Made by a program: the position numbers and the translations under genes. DNA of 64,000 bases from Microthyrium microscopicum (Eukaryota > Ascomycota > Dothideomycetes > Microthyriales > Microthyriaceae), in NCBI GenBank assembly GCA_010405405.1, contig MU004235.1, positions 882,538 to 946,537 of the forward strand. The letters are read 5' to 3'. The stretch's first letter is position 1; every line of letters starts with the position of its first letter. Shown piece after piece: positions 63,155 through 64,000 of the stretch. The notes under the pieces were generated by a model. The model made no database searches. It saw nothing but the letters and a program-made list of their open reading frames with translations, and was not told the DNA's origin.

Positions 63155-64000
63155 TTAGCCTGTAGTTGCGTTTGATGAGTTGGTAAATGCGAGTGGTTTG
63201 CCAGTCAGCGCTTCTACAGAGACTGGCGGTGCGTGGAAATGTGCCGGCGATGTCTCGTCCGGCGTGATGGGCTTCATCTGTATCTGCGAGGAAGGTTTAT
63301 GCTCCGGGACGGGTGAGCCGTCTGCAGCGGGTGTGGGTGGTTTGTAGAGGAAGTTAGCGATGGACGATTGTGGGACCGACGACTTAGTCGACTCTATTGA
63401 GCCGTTAGTTGAGCCTAACGCAGTGTTCTTGACAGGCGAATCCACTTCCATAGCACCTGCATCTGTTGGACGGTGCATAGGGCGCGCGGGTGACTGATGG
63501 GGCGTGGGGTTGAGGCGCTCGGGTAGCTTGAGAGTGTTGCGGCTGCCGTAGTGGAGCTTGACAACGAGGCTGGAAGGTTCGGCGTCGTCGTCAGAGGAGA
63601 TGCTCTCTTCTTCTTCGTCGTCGTCAACGGCCTTGTCGTCGAGCTCTTCGTCGCCGTCCCAGTCCTCGCCGGAGGACAGAGCGTCTTCTTCATCGTCCAT
63701 TTCATCGACTTCATTATAGCCGGCAATACGTTCACGACCGGTTGTATACTCACTTAGACCGCTTCGGCCTGCTGCGCGAGTTGGACGTCCACCATTTAGG
63801 CCGCGAGGTTCCTCGGAGCCATCGGAGCGTTCAAAGTTATCGGTGGCAGGGGAGGCGCGACTATTGTCTCCACTATCGCCATACATGTTACCAAACCGCG
63901 GACGAGTCTGCCGACCGCTGGCAGTGGTAGTTGGCTCAGTGGAGAGACCAGTCACAGTTCCGGCGGCGCGGGCAGATCGGCGCGGCTGCTCGGGGTTTTC
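63155..64000 (-). CDS. C-terminal part of an acidic, low-complexity protein (5' end outside window)
   Basis: An open minus-strand frame runs from the window edge (codon phase 0 at 64000) to a stop at 63155-63157, giving 281 residues of a longer protein. The visible part starts with a basic RRSARAAG stretch, then Ser/Gly/Arg-rich sequence (RPRFGNMYGDSGDN), a strongly acidic block (EMDDEEDALSSGEDWDGDEE and following Asp/Glu run), a short structured-looking SLVVKLHYGSRNTLKLPERL, and a Pro/Ser-rich tail. The composition suggests a nuclear, chromatin- or transcription-related protein (inference only). I do not recognise the family. The first Met-like codon inside the window is GTG and is not a start. 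Confidence 0.75.
   Translation of the reverse strand, partial: ENPEQPRRSARAAGTVTGLSTEPTTTASGRQTRPRFGNMYGDSGDNSRASPATDNFERSDGSEEPRGLNGGRPTRAAGRSGLSEYTTGRERIAGYNEVDEMDDEEDALSSGEDWDGDEELDDKAVDDDEEEESISSDDDAEPSSLVVKLHYGSRNTLKLPERLNPTPHQSPARPMHRPTDAGAMEVDSPVKNTALGSTNGSIESTKSSVPQSSIANFLYKPPTPAADGSPVPEHKPSSQIQMKPITPDETSPAHFHAPPVSVEALTGKPLAFTNSSNATTG

Overview
The window looks like nuclear DNA of a filamentous ascomycete. Spliceosomal introns are short (42-67 nt) with CTAAC-like branch sites, the proteins are of Pezizomycotina type, and the base composition is strongly bipartite. AT-rich blocks (1 to about 17530 and about 28885 to 55925) alternate with GC-balanced gene blocks (about 17531-28803 and 56008-64000). 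As samples, bases 601-660 hold 10 G/C of 60, while bases 22201-22260 hold 30 of 60. The AT blocks are almost free of CpA/TpG and rich in TpA, and LTR pairs differ almost only by transitions. That is the signature of repeat-induced point mutation (RIP). An isochore-like genome of this kind is known from Pleosporales such as Leptosphaeria; the genus here is an inference.

Layout. 1-3855 is the 3' part of a Ty3/gypsy fossil (family A) that sits inside a second gypsy fossil (family B, 3856-7281). 7282-17530 is RIP-type AT-rich DNA that I could not classify; it includes a 10-base assembly gap. 17531-28803 is a gene block: a SAT4/HAL4-type protein kinase (minus), a 3.7-kb stretch without a supportable gene, a six-exon secreted SURNod19-like protein (plus), and a seven-exon CaMKK-type kinase (minus). 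28804-56007 is a nested transposon island. 56008-64000 is the second gene block: BET5/TRAPPC1 (plus), a GIG1/DUF3605 protein (minus), a membrane-anchored histidine acid phosphatase (plus), a DAL5/TNA1-type MFS transporter (plus), and the 3' part of an acidic protein (minus) that runs off the window.

The island can be read as layers. The outermost layer is a Tc1/mariner (IS630-type DDE) DNA transposon with inverted repeats of about 79 bp, flanked by TA, lying exactly at the composition boundaries. Its transposase is at about 29040-30106. Gypsy element C (30442-46894; 360-bp LTRs; target duplication CTACT) is inserted in it, and a family-A gypsy copy (33139-40850; 224-bp LTRs; target duplication GTAGA) is inserted in C. 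A separate gypsy element D (47523-54932; 202-bp LTRs) sits in the right arm. Removing the LTR elements leaves about 3.3 kb of DNA transposon, which appears to carry a second, unrecognised minus-strand reading frame convergent with the transposase. Element C also holds about 2.3 kb of non-gag-pol DNA with an antisense, intron-like coding region. These two unidentified coding regions are the best candidates for something undescribed.

Without the island, the CaMKK-type kinase and BET5 would be divergent neighbours about 850 bp apart, so the transposon appears to have landed in a shared upstream region. Exon coordinates were worked out by hand from reading frame, splice-site consensus and remembered family conservation. 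No database search was possible.
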